Assembly (NCBI GenBank): GCA_045126815.1
Contig: JBGVPD010000059.1
Span: 1 to 6,927 of the forward strand
Direction: 5' to 3'
Source of the DNA: RGIG1995 sp045126815
Lineage (GTDB): Bacteria; Bacillota; Clostridia; Oscillospirales; CAG-272
DNA: 6,927 nucleotides
The stretch's first letter is position 1. The number at the start of each line of letters is the position of its first letter. The position numbers and the translations under genes are program-made. Positions 1-6,891 of the stretch are shown piece after piece. The notes beneath the pieces are model-generated. The model searched no databases, had not been told where the DNA came from, and worked only from the letters and a program-made list of their open reading frames with translations.

Positions 1-518
1 TCTTCTTTTTCTTCGTCTGCACCCGCAACGTCTTTAAACAAAACTTTTTTCTTGTCATCAGAACTGAGCTTTGCTTTTGATTTGCCGAAGCTGTTCATCT
101 TTCCGCCGCGTCCCGTTGCCTGATTCATAACGAATAACCAAAGAACGATAAATATTACCGATACGATAACGTAAGGTAAAAATGACAGCCACCAAGGTGT
201 TTTCTGTATGGGTTCATAATCAAATTCCGTGATCGTACCCTCTTCAAGCTGTTGAAGAATAATGGGGCTGAGATCTGAATGGAATATCGCAACGTCTCTT
301 ATCTCGTACGTTATTTTTTTGTTATCCGTTGTTTCTATATACAAAATATTATCGTTGCCAACGTTACATTTTGCAACTTGCTTTGATGTAAACAGCTCAT
401 AAATATCGCCGTAACTGTAATCATCGTTCTTTGAAGTGCTTAAAAATGACGTAATGGCAATTATAAGCACGCCGATGAGTACAACATAAAAAATACCTAC
501 TTTTAATTTACCGTTCAT
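1..518 (-). CDS. ftsH: ATP-dependent zinc metalloprotease FtsH, N-terminal part (cut by window edge)
   Basis: FtsH is a membrane-anchored AAA+ protease that degrades misfolded membrane proteins and some regulators. Only the first 172 codons are visible. A hydrophobic first membrane segment spans about residues 7-26. A small extracytoplasmic domain follows (about 30-120), then a second membrane segment at about 127-147. After that comes a Gly-rich linker and the family signature FGKSKAKL. The visible part ends in FKDVAGADEEKE, the conserved entry into the AAA domain. The ATPase motifs and the HExxH zinc site lie beyond the left edge and cannot be checked. The ATG start at 518 has a strong GGAGG at 525-529, 6 nt upstream. 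It follows hpt by 78 nt, and tilS-hpt-ftsH is a known Firmicutes gene order. The identification is secure. That the full gene is intact is inferred. Confidence 0.95.
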   Translation of the reverse strand, partial: MNGKLKVGIFYVVLIGVLIIAITSFLSTSKNDDYSYGDIYELFTSKQVAKCNVGNDNILYIETTDNKKITYEIRDVAIFHSDLSPIILQQLEEGTITEFDYEPIQKTPWWLSFLPYVIVSVIFIVLWLFVMNQATGRGGKMNSFGKSKAKLSSDDKKKVLFKDVAGADEEKE

Positions 519-562
519 TAGTTTCCTCCGATAGTATTACCTAATGCAATTTATTAATATAT

Positions 563-592
563 ATTATGCCCTTAAAGACAAAAATTTCGCAA
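563..592 (-). promoter_or_regulatory. Candidate internal sigma-A promoter for ftsH
   Basis: Read on the minus strand, TTGCGA (587-592, 4 of 6 to the -35 consensus) and CATAAT (563-568, 5 of 6 to the -10 consensus) are 18 nt apart in the 78-nt gap between hpt and ftsH. The start would fall about 40 nt before the ftsH ATG. This could give ftsH expression independent of the upstream operon. In DNA this AT-rich, such matches arise by chance, so it is only a candidate. Confidence 0.4.
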
Positions 593-596
593 AAAA

Positions 597-1145
597 TTAT
601 TTGGAATAAACTTCTTTTTTCAAAATGCCGACGTAGGGAAGCGCTCTGTACTTTTCGTCATAGTCAAGTCCGTAACCGACGACGAATTCATCGGGGATGA
701 TCTTGCCTGTGTAGTCGGGAACAAAATCAACTTCGCGTCTGCTCGGTTTATCAAGAAGAGTAACAGTTTTAACGCTTTTAGCGCCCTTATGTAAAAGATA
801 TTCGGAAAGATAAGAAAGTGTTTTTCCGCTGTCGATTATGTCCTCAACGATAAGTATGTCAACGTCGGACAGATCGTTTCTATGGATATCGAGAATAATA
901 TTAATGTTGCCCGTCGTTTTCGATCCGCTTCCGTATGAAGATACTTTCATAAAATCAATTTCAACGGGAAGGTCGATATTTTTCATCAGATCTCCCATAA
1001 ATACGACCGAGCCTTTTAAAATGCAAAGCAAAAGCAATTTTGAGTTGCGGTCTTTATAGTCGTTTGTGATTTTTTTTGAAATATCCTTTACGATATTCTG
1101 TATTTCGTTTTCGTCGATAAGTATTGATTTTATATCGTTTTTCAT
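597..1145 (-). CDS. hpt: Hypoxanthine phosphoribosyltransferase
   Basis: This cytoplasmic purine-salvage enzyme joins hypoxanthine, and usually guanine, to PRPP to give IMP or GMP plus pyrophosphate. The 182 residues are a full family length. Visible motifs in order are the pyrophosphate-binding loop LKGS (43-46), the flexible catalytic loop with SSYG (69-72), and the PRPP-binding signature VEDIIDSGKT (100-109). They are followed by LDKPSRREV (131-139), whose Lys contacts the purine base, and the C-terminal DEFVVGYGLDYDEKYRALPYVG region starting at 152. The ATG overlaps the tilS stop as ATGA (1142-1145). A GGAGAG ribosome binding site lies inside the tilS end at 1153-1158, so the two are probably translationally coupled. 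tilS-hpt-ftsH adjacency is common in Firmicutes. Choice between hypoxanthine and guanine as main substrate cannot be made from sequence alone. Confidence 0.96.
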   Translation of the reverse strand: MKNDIKSILIDENEIQNIVKDISKKITNDYKDRNSKLLLLCILKGSVVFMGDLMKNIDLPVEIDFMKVSSYGSGSKTTGNINIILDIHRNDLSDVDILIVEDIIDSGKTLSYLSEYLLHKGAKSVKTVTLLDKPSRREVDFVPDYTGKIIPDEFVVGYGLDYDEKYRALPYVGILKKEVYSK

Positions 1146-2530
1146 TTTTCTTCTCTCCGTTTAAGGTAGTATAAGTGAATAATATCGTCATTTAAAGATG
1201 GTTTTACATTGTCTCTTAATGGAAAAGAGGGTATCCAAAAAATGCCTTCGTTGTCGCATACCATAGGTAAAATCTTGCGTTCTTTTAAGGGGATCTTTGC
1301 TTCGTTCAGCATTTTCTTGACCTTTTTTGTCATATTTGAAAAACTGAAAGTGTCGCCGTCAAGTCTTCCTCTTGCAAATATTGTACCTGTAAACGCGCTC
1401 TTTTTCATCGTAGTGTGTAAAAAGTTTTTGTAAATATTTTTTGATAACACTTTGTTTATATCGTTTTCGTTTTCCGATATAAAAATTGCAGTATCAGCTT
1501 CTTCAAAAACATTTAAGCCGTAACACAGATCATGTTTTTCTAACTTTACGTCTTTATCTCTTTCTGCCCTTTGGAAATATATTCTATCCTGTTCGCAAAC
1601 AAAATTAATTTTACCCGGTAATGACAGCTGTTTTACGCATTTACAGTCAGTCGATACATATTCTTTTATGAGGGTGATCATATCAAAAATATGAGTGCTT
1701 GAAAGCTGTGCGCCTTCTGATTTTTCTTTATAAAGCTTGATCAAATATCTGCTTAGAACAGAAAAATGGTGGTTTGAAAGAGCTTTGGGACTGTTGTCTT
1801 TTATTTCTTTGACAAATCCGTTAATAAAATCAACGTCATAACGCATAAGGTCGCACATATTTGAAAACGCTTCCTCGACGTTGGGGTTTATTTCTTTTAT
1901 AAGGGGGACAATTTTATGCCTTATTCCGTTTCTTGTGTAGACCGTATCGGAATTTGTGCTGTCGGTTACGTATTTGAGAGACATATTTTCAGCGCATTTT
2001 AGTATATTATCAGTCGTGCAGTAAATAAGAGGCCTGATAATGTTATCTCTTAAAGGCGGTATGCCTTTCAATCCTTCGGCGGAAGTGCCTCTTGTGATGT
2101 TAAATATAAGAGTTTCCGTATTATCCGAAGACGTGTGGGCAGTCGCTATTTTCGTAATGCCGTTAGTTTTTGCAATTCTTTGAAATGCATCGTATCGAAG
2201 TATCCTTGCCGCTTCTTCAAGTCCTATTTTGTGGTCTTTTGCGTATTTCGGTGCCGATACCCTTTCTTTAAAGAAAGGAATGTTATGTTCTTTGCAAAAT
2301 TCTTCGCAGAATTTCTCGTCGCGATCTGCCTCTTCTCCTCTGATGGAGTGGTTAACGTGAAGAGCTGAAACCTTTACGTTGTAAAAGGGTTCAAGCTTTT
2401 TAAGCATATAAAGCAATACGACCGAATCCTTACCGCCTGAGAAACCGACTAAAACCGAATCGTTTTCGTTAAGCATATTAAAGAAATCGACAGCCTTTTT
2501 GATTTTATCCGATACAATTTCAAACGACAT
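1142..2530 (-). CDS. tilS: tRNA(Ile)-lysidine synthetase TilS
   Basis: TilS uses ATP to attach lysine to the wobble cytidine of the CAU-anticodon tRNA-Ile, changing its codon reading from AUG to AUA and its charging from Met to Ile. It is normally essential. The N-terminal PP-loop ATP pyrophosphatase domain carries SGGKDS at 31-36. TilS-specific blocks follow: HVNHSIRGEEADRDE (58-72), LEEAARILRY (104-113), a TAHTSSDNTET segment (130-140), ITRGTSAEGLKGIPP (145-159), RPLI (166-169) and RNGIRHKIVPLIKEINP (200-216). The C-terminal TilS domain is seen in GRLDGD, a KKVKKMLNEAKIP segment, and IFWIPSF near the end. The 462-residue length is close to the B. subtilis enzyme. The SGGKDS loop also occurs in TtcA, but the RGEE block and the C-terminal domain favour TilS. 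The start is supported by GGGAG at 2539-2543, 8 nt upstream. It sits 40 nt after dnaB and overlaps hpt by 4 nt. Confidence 0.95.
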   Translation of the reverse strand: MSFEIVSDKIKKAVDFFNMLNENDSVLVGFSGGKDSVVLLYMLKKLEPFYNVKVSALHVNHSIRGEEADRDEKFCEEFCKEHNIPFFKERVSAPKYAKDHKIGLEEAARILRYDAFQRIAKTNGITKIATAHTSSDNTETLIFNITRGTSAEGLKGIPPLRDNIIRPLIYCTTDNILKCAENMSLKYVTDSTNSDTVYTRNGIRHKIVPLIKEINPNVEEAFSNMCDLMRYDVDFINGFVKEIKDNSPKALSNHHFSVLSRYLIKLYKEKSEGAQLSSTHIFDMITLIKEYVSTDCKCVKQLSLPGKINFVCEQDRIYFQRAERDKDVKLEKHDLCYGLNVFEEADTAIFISENENDINKVLSKNIYKNFLHTTMKKSAFTGTIFARGRLDGDTFSFSNMTKKVKKMLNEAKIPLKERKILPMVCDNEGIFWIPSFPLRDNVKPSLNDDIIHLYYLKRREEK

Positions 2531-2570
2531 TTGTTTTTCTCCCGATGAAAAGGGTTAAAGAAATCTTATA

Positions 2571-3914
2571 TTACGTGGGTTCGATCTGGTTTTTGTCGAT
2601 CGTAATAAACTTAGTAAACTGGGGCAACCAACCTATTTCCACGTTTCTGACAGCGCCGTGTCTGTTTTTTGCAACGATGACTTCAGCCGAACTCTGTCCC
2701 GTCTTGTCGGTGTTGTAGTATTCGTCTCTGTAAAGGAACATTACAACGTCAGCGTCCTGCTCGATAGCACCCGAATCACGAAGGTCGGAGAGCATAGGTC
2801 TTTTATCCGTTCTGCTTTCGGGACCACGGGATAGCTGTGCGCAGCAAATAACGGGAACGCGAAGTTCTTTTGCCAATATCTTCATGTTTCTTGAGATGTC
2901 GGCAACTTCGTTAACTCTGTTATCCGTCTTTCTGTCACTCTGCATAAGCTGGAGATAGTCGATTACAACGAGTCCCAAATTTTTAACGCGGCGAAGCTTG
3001 GCTTTCATACCGGTTACCGTAAGTCCCGTCGTATCATCGATAAGTATGTCACATTCGGCGAGTTTGTCTGCCGCGTGAGCAAGGTTTGTCCAGTCGTCAG
3101 GAGTAAGTTTGCCCGAACGAATGTTATAACTGTCAACCATTCCTTCGCTTGACAACATTCTTGAAACAAGCTCTTCGCAAGACATTTCAAGAGAGAAGAT
3201 GCAAACGGTTTTTTTGGTCTGACTTGCAACGTTTGAAGCAATATTGAGACAGAAACTCGTTTTACCCATACCGGGACGAGCACCGACAAGTATCAAGTCA
3301 CCCTTGCCCATTCCTACCAGAGTATCGTCAAGTCCCGAAAATCCCGTAGGAGTTCCGTGAGCCTCGTCACTGCCGGATGAAAGGAGCTTAAGGTTGTCGT
3401 GAACGAGTTTTAACACGTCCTTAATGTGAGTAAATCCCTTCGTTTCGTTACCCGAAGCTATATCAAAGATCTTTTGTTCGGCGGAATCGAGCACGTTTTT
3501 AACTTCATCGTGCTCGGAATATGCGTTTTCCGTTATCTTCGAACAAGCGTCTATAAGTTGGCGCAAAACACTTTTATCGTGTACTATATTTGCATAATCA
3601 ACTACGTTTGCCGCAGAGGGAACTGTCTGTATGATCGTTTTGATATAGTTGTTAAGCGTTTCTGTGTTTTGGTATACACCTTCCTTAACGAGTTCGTCGG
3701 CAAGGGTTACCACGTCAACCGTCTTGCTTGACGCGTACATACCCTTCATAGCGTAAAATATCTGCTCGTGTTCGGGGAGGTAAAAGTCTTCGCTTGATAT
3801 GATCTGCGCTATTTCATCAAAACATTCGGGATTGATGAGTACAGATCCGATTACAGACTGCTCCGCTTCAAGCGAAAAGGGAAGCTTTCTGCCTAAAATG
3901 TCACCTGTATTCAT
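2571..3914 (-). CDS. dnaB: Replicative DNA helicase DnaB
   Basis: DnaB is the hexameric 5'-3' helicase that unwinds the replication fork and recruits primase; it is called DnaC in B. subtilis. The protein has 447 residues, a normal family length. The N-terminal domain (about 8-110) opens with LPFSLEAEQSVIGSVL. The linker ends near 160, and the RecA-like C-terminal domain follows. That domain has Walker A GARPGMGKT (211-219), SLEMS (241-245), Walker B VVIDYLQLM (316-324), AQLSRGPESR (359-368), DLRDSGAIEQDAD (377-389), and AKNRHG (415-420), the arginine-finger region. No intein interrupts Walker A or any other motif. The ATG lies one nucleotide after the rplI stop (TAA T ATG). Only a weak GTGAAG purine stretch precedes it, inside the rplI end, so translation probably depends on ribosomes finishing rplI. 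The rplI-dnaB pairing is widespread in Firmicutes. Confidence 0.97.
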   Translation of the reverse strand: MNTGDILGRKLPFSLEAEQSVIGSVLINPECFDEIAQIISSEDFYLPEHEQIFYAMKGMYASSKTVDVVTLADELVKEGVYQNTETLNNYIKTIIQTVPSAANVVDYANIVHDKSVLRQLIDACSKITENAYSEHDEVKNVLDSAEQKIFDIASGNETKGFTHIKDVLKLVHDNLKLLSSGSDEAHGTPTGFSGLDDTLVGMGKGDLILVGARPGMGKTSFCLNIASNVASQTKKTVCIFSLEMSCEELVSRMLSSEGMVDSYNIRSGKLTPDDWTNLAHAADKLAECDILIDDTTGLTVTGMKAKLRRVKNLGLVVIDYLQLMQSDRKTDNRVNEVADISRNMKILAKELRVPVICCAQLSRGPESRTDKRPMLSDLRDSGAIEQDADVVMFLYRDEYYNTDKTGQSSAEVIVAKNRHGAVRNVEIGWLPQFTKFITIDKNQIEPT

Positions 3915-3915
3915 A

Positions 3916-4365
3916 TTACTTCACGTCTGAAATAACAACGTTTATTTTACCTGTTATTTCAGTATAGAGTTTAACGGTAACAGAGTGAACACCGAATGTT
4001 TTTATGGGGTCAGAGAGCTGGATCTTGCGTTTGTCCACTTTAATGTTATGTTGTTTTTCGAGGTTTTCCGCAATATCAAGGCTTGTAACGGAGCCGTAGA
4101 GTCTGCCGTCGGCACCCGCTTTTGCCTGAAGCTTAACGGTAACCTTTTCTAATTTTTCAGCTGTTTCTTTAGCTGCTGCTTTTTCAAGTTCGATTTTGTG
4201 AAGTCTTGACGATTCCTTGTTTTTTAAATCGTTCATAGCGCCGGCGTCGGCTTCAATAGCCAGGCCCTTGGGGAAGAGGAAGTTTCTTGCGTATCCGTCG
4301 GATACGTTAATGAGCTGTCCTTTTTTTCCTTGTGATTTAACGTCTTGTGTGAGTATAACTTTCAT
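3916..4365 (-). CDS. rplI: 50S ribosomal protein L9
   Basis: L9 binds domain V of 23S rRNA near the L1 stalk and helps keep frame and spacing of ribosomes on mRNA. All 149 residues of a typical L9 are present. The N-terminal rRNA-binding domain (1 to about 47) shows MKVILTQDVKSQGKKG and the family signature around VSDGYARNFLFPKGLA (21-36). A long charged Ala/Lys/Glu-rich connecting helix runs about 41-75. The C-terminal domain includes GRLYGSVTSLDIAENL. The ATG start is preceded by AAAGGA at 4373-4378, 7 nt upstream. The gene follows gdpP by 37 nt and is separated from dnaB by a single base, matching the conserved gdpP-rplI-dnaB order. Confidence 0.97.
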   Translation of the reverse strand: MKVILTQDVKSQGKKGQLINVSDGYARNFLFPKGLAIEADAGAMNDLKNKESSRLHKIELEKAAAKETAEKLEKVTVKLQAKAGADGRLYGSVTSLDIAENLEKQHNIKVDKRKIQLSDPIKTFGVHSVTVKLYTEITGKINVVISDVK

Positions 4366-4402
4366 TTGTATATCCTTTCTGTCGGTTAGAGTTAGAGGTT
4401 AT

Positions 4403-6436
4403 TTAAAGAGTGTTGTCAGCGTATTCGTCAATTGCTTCCTTAAGCATAGACAAAGCTTCGTTTATTGAAATATCCTTAAGCTGAGTAGCCGCCGCATCAA
4501 AGTGACCGCCGCCGCCTAATTTTTCTAAAATAACCTGAACATTTACCGAACCCGTTGATCTTGCCGAAATGAATACGGAGTTTTCGATCTTGCAAACGGC
4601 GAAAGATGCCATAACTCCGTCAACTGTAAGGAGTTTGTCAGCCGCCTTTGCCGCTGCAACTCTGTCGGCGGGATCTGATACGGTAGTTTCTTTAAGTGAA
4701 TTTGTTGTGATCGCAAATGCGTTTCTGTATATCTTAACGTTTGTCTCGAATTTAGCTTCTCGGCACAAATCGTTTAAGTCGGATTTAAAGAGGTTTTCAA
4801 CTATCTGCGGGTTAGCGCCCTCGTTTTGCAGATAAAAACCTGCGCTGTACGTTCTTACACCGGTATTTTTTGCAAAGTGTTTGGTGTCGAGCATAATACC
4901 TGAAAGAAGAAGATCTGCTTCTTCGTGCGGTAACATACCAACTGCCAACGTCTGCTCTAAAAATTCCGCAACGAGTTCGCTCGTAGATGAAGCTGAAGGC
5001 TCAATGTATGCGATAAGAGGCTGTATCTTAAATTCCGCAGTCTTTCTGTGGTGGTCAACGTAAACTATGCGTTCGACGTTTTCGGCAACCTCGGGGGCAG
5101 CAAACTGTTTCTGGTTATTTACGTCGCATATACAGAGGAGAGTATCGTGATTAATTAAATCAAGCGCCTCGTGCGAACCTACGAACATATGTTTGTATTC
5201 GGGCATATTCTTCAAAAGCGTAAAGCACTTAGATATCGTCGGATCTTTCGTGTCTACTATAATGTTAACCTTTGTGCCGCAGAACATAGCCATTCTCGCT
5301 ATACCGATACAAGCGCCGAAACAGTCGAAGTCGGGATTAACGTGGCCCATAATAAGAATGTTTGAGCTTTCGGACATAAGCGAGATAAGCTCGTTTGCAA
5401 TAACTCTTGAACGAACCTTCGTTCTTTTTTGTACACTCTGTGTCTTTCCGCCGTAGAAGTTCATTTCGTTATCGACCTTAACTACAGCCTGGTCACCGCC
5501 TCGCTGGAGTGCCATATCAAGAGCCGCCTGAGCATTTCTTTCTTTTTCCGCAAGTGAAGTGCCCGTACAGGAAATACCGATTGAAATTGTAATCGAACGG
5601 TTTCCCGTACCCACTCTTACGTCACGGATCTTATCAAGTATTGAAAACTTTGATGCGATAATTTCCTCAAGGTGCTTTTCAGGGAAAATAAAAATGTATT
5701 TATCTCTCTGGTATTCTTTTAAAATACCGCCAACCGAATCAGCCCATTCGTTCAAGATCGTAGCAACCTCGTTTGATACCTCGCGGTATTTTTCCTGAAT
5801 GTGCTGTAAGAGTGCGTCTATATTATCGATCATAATATAAGCTATGATCGTGTTCTCGTCTTTGAGAGTGTTGTAAGTTTCGTTAAGCTTATTCTGGTTA
5901 TTCCAGATAGTAATGCAGGATTCACGGTTTGAAGTCTTAACGGGATAAGCCTTAACCTTAAAAAATTGATCAAATGCAACGACGTCAAGTCCCTCGTCCT
6001 GATCTTCGTGGTTCAATATATCGTCAAGTGAGCTTTGGCAGATCTGGTCGATATATTTTTCGGTGTAGTTTATTTTAGTTCCCGAAAGCATACGGAAAGC
6101 CTTGTTATACCAAGTGATCTTGCCGTTCATATCGCTGATAATAACGGGCATATAAAGCTTAGGGAGAATGTCGAGAGTCATATTACCAATAAGCGGTTCT
6201 ATCTCGGTGCCGTTCTTGCGTAAAATTCTCTTCTCAACGAAATTCCATATAACAAATATTAAAACGAGTGTAAAAAGGTAAAGCAAAGATGCAATAAGGC
6301 CCTTTGTTATCGGAGTTGAATTGCCCCTTTGAGCAACCAAAGAGTAGCCGATTATAAAAATAACGGCAACGGCAATTATAACAACTCTTTTTATAAACAG
6401 CTTATTCTGCAGTAATTCTTTTAATCTTTTTGGCAT
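4403..6436 (-). CDS. gdpP: Membrane c-di-AMP phosphodiesterase GdpP (YybT family, PAS, degenerate GGDEF, DHH-DHHA1)
   Basis: GdpP hydrolyses the second messenger cyclic di-AMP to pApA and so influences cell-wall, potassium and stress physiology. The 677 residues follow the family layout. Two N-terminal membrane helices (about 17-35 and 46-66) come first, then a PAS-like sensor domain (about 85-180). A degenerate GGDEF domain follows (about 195-322), where the catalytic loop reads DKYIF (245-249) and the end has the family-typical RGGDQAVVK (312-320). The DHH phosphodiesterase domain shows GHVNPDFD (364-371; metal ligands H365, D369, D371), CDVN (D438), DHH (461-463), IEPSASSTSEL (478-488), and GIMLDTKHFAKNTGVRT (513-529; D517). 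The DHHA1 domain ends in GGGGHFDAAA (641-650). All expected metal ligands are present, so activity is likely. Start: AGAGG at 6442-6446, 5 nt before ATG. It is the first gene after the promoter at 6509-6537. Confidence 0.95.
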   Translation of the reverse strand: MPKRLKELLQNKLFIKRVVIIAVAVIFIIGYSLVAQRGNSTPITKGLIASLLYLFTLVLIFVIWNFVEKRILRKNGTEIEPLIGNMTLDILPKLYMPVIISDMNGKITWYNKAFRMLSGTKINYTEKYIDQICQSSLDDILNHEDQDEGLDVVAFDQFFKVKAYPVKTSNRESCITIWNNQNKLNETYNTLKDENTIIAYIMIDNIDALLQHIQEKYREVSNEVATILNEWADSVGGILKEYQRDKYIFIFPEKHLEEIIASKFSILDKIRDVRVGTGNRSITISIGISCTGTSLAEKERNAQAALDMALQRGGDQAVVKVDNEMNFYGGKTQSVQKRTKVRSRVIANELISLMSESSNILIMGHVNPDFDCFGACIGIARMAMFCGTKVNIIVDTKDPTISKCFTLLKNMPEYKHMFVGSHEALDLINHDTLLCICDVNNQKQFAAPEVAENVERIVYVDHHRKTAEFKIQPLIAYIEPSASSTSELVAEFLEQTLAVGMLPHEEADLLLSGIMLDTKHFAKNTGVRTYSAGFYLQNEGANPQIVENLFKSDLNDLCREAKFETNVKIYRNAFAITTNSLKETTVSDPADRVAAAKAADKLLTVDGVMASFAVCKIENSVFISARSTGSVNVQVILEKLGGGGHFDAAATQLKDISINEALSMLKEAIDEYADNTL

Positions 6437-6508
6437 AATAACCTCTCGATAAACAAAAAATAATAATTAGTGTTTCGAAAATCAGGATATAAATCTGCAA
6501 TTATACTT

Positions 6509-6537
6509 ATTATACCACTATTTTACAATCTTGTAAA
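6509..6537 (-). promoter_or_regulatory. Strong sigma-A promoter for the gdpP operon
   Basis: On the minus strand, TTTACA (6532-6537, 5 of 6 to TTGACA) and a perfect TATAAT (6509-6514) are separated by 17 nt. A TGG directly before the -10 gives an extended -10 (TGnTATAAT). Transcription should start near 6502, leaving a leader of about 65 nt before the gdpP ATG. The leader is A/T-rich and I see no riboswitch or attenuator structure in it. This is the best promoter in the window and probably drives gdpP, rplI, dnaB and the genes downstream. Confidence 0.8.
6522..6537. promoter_or_regulatory. Palindrome over the -35 element, possible operator
   Basis: TTTACAA-TC-TTGTAAA is a perfect inverted repeat with 7-bp arms and a 2-nt centre. 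It covers the whole -35 hexamer and the first 10 nt of the spacer of the gdpP promoter. A repressor bound there would block RNA polymerase. The arms do not clearly match a regulator motif I can name with confidence. The -35 supplies part of one arm, so chance symmetry in AT-rich DNA is possible. Confidence 0.4.
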
Positions 6538-6591
6538 CATATAAATAAAATAATTTTATGTATATTATATATATAATAAAACAAAAGTGGA
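6538..6591. other. AT-rich spacer between promoter and repeat array
   Basis: Almost pure A/T, including an alternating TA run around 6561-6577. It contains no open reading frame. It could act as an UP-like element for the gdpP promoter, since it lies directly upstream of the -35 on that strand, but this is inference from composition only. Confidence 0.4.
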
Positions 6592-6673
6592 ATTTTCACC
6601 AACGTTATTGAAATAAAATTACATTTGAATTTAAACTCGTAGGGGAGAACTGTGTTCTCCCGTTTTATAAACG
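6592..6673. repeat. Repeat unit 1 with 8-bp hairpin
   Basis: This unit begins ATTTTCACCAACG. Its hairpin is GGGAGAAC (6643-6650), loop TGT, GTTCTCCC (6654-6661), a perfect 8-bp stem. It ends in CGTTTTATAAACG (6661-6673), which can itself form a short CGTTT/AAACG stem. Read on the plus strand the hairpin is followed by GTTTTAT, so it could work as a weak intrinsic terminator in that direction. Confidence 0.75.
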
Positions 6674-6806
6674 GTTTTCGCCAATATTATTGGTTTAAAA
6701 ATTACTTTCCTTTTTAACTGGTAGGGGGCGACGTCCACGAGAACCCCCAAACCTTACTACGTGCGGTTTGGGGAACCCCTACCTCGACGCCCCGCTATTT
6801 CATACG
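6674..6806. repeat. Repeat unit 2, enlarged, with nested hairpins
   Basis: This unit begins GTTTTCGCCAATATTATTGG, whose CCAATA-T-TATTGG (6681-6693) is a perfect inverted repeat. It is about 50 nt longer than its neighbours because of extra sequence inside the hairpin. The outer stem GGGGCG (6725-6730) pairs with CGCCCC (6788-6793). CGAG (6738-6741) can pair with CTCG (6783-6786). The inner stem CCCCAAACC (6745-6753) pairs with GGTTTGGGG (6765-6773), with an 11-nt loop. Its end, CGCTATTTCATACG, is a degenerate form of the terminal box. Confidence 0.75.
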
Positions 6807-6891
6807 ATTTTCGCCAATAAAATTGTTTTAAAAATCACTTTCCCTCCTAACTGGTAGGGTGGGGGCTTGTCTCCCACCGTTTTAACAAACG
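6807..6891. repeat. Repeat unit 3 with 8-bp hairpin
   Basis: This unit begins ATTTTCGCCAATAAAATTG with a CAAT-AAA-ATTG inverted repeat at 6815-6825. Its hairpin GGTGGGGG (6858-6865) pairs with CTCCCACC (6871-6878) including one G-T pair, loop CTTGT. The terminal box CGTTTTAACAAACG follows. Outside the stem it closely matches unit 2, whereas the stem sequence is different. Confidence 0.75.

Noticed and set aside
1142..2530. TtcA-type tRNA thiolase instead of TilS
   Set aside because: SGGKDS is shared, but the HVNHSIRGEE block, the C-terminal TilS domain and the neighbouring hpt-ftsH fit TilS.
3014..3289. 91-codon minus-strand frame in another phase of dnaB
   Set aside because: It overlaps the Walker A region of an intact DnaB and has no recognisable motif or ribosome binding site.
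2571..3914. Intein or phage-type DnaB
   Set aside because: Motifs are continuous with normal length, and the rplI neighbour marks it as the chromosomal helicase.
838..5798. Plus-strand open frames inside the minus-strand genes (for example 2135-2368, 3426-3731, 4217-4468, 5193-5456)
   Set aside because: They lie opposite strongly recognised conserved genes, have no family motifs, and their proteins read as Ser/Cys/Phe-rich antisense translations.
6437..6502. Riboswitch or attenuator in the gdpP leader
   Set aside because: The leader is only about 65 nt, nearly all A/T, and shows no stable stem or terminator hairpin.
6531..6577. Divergent plus-strand promoter reading into the repeat array
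   Set aside because: TATAAT at 6572-6577 has no reasonable -35 at 16-18 nt, and TTGTAA at 6531-6536 has only a poor TTTTAT partner; the DNA is too AT-rich for such matches to mean much.
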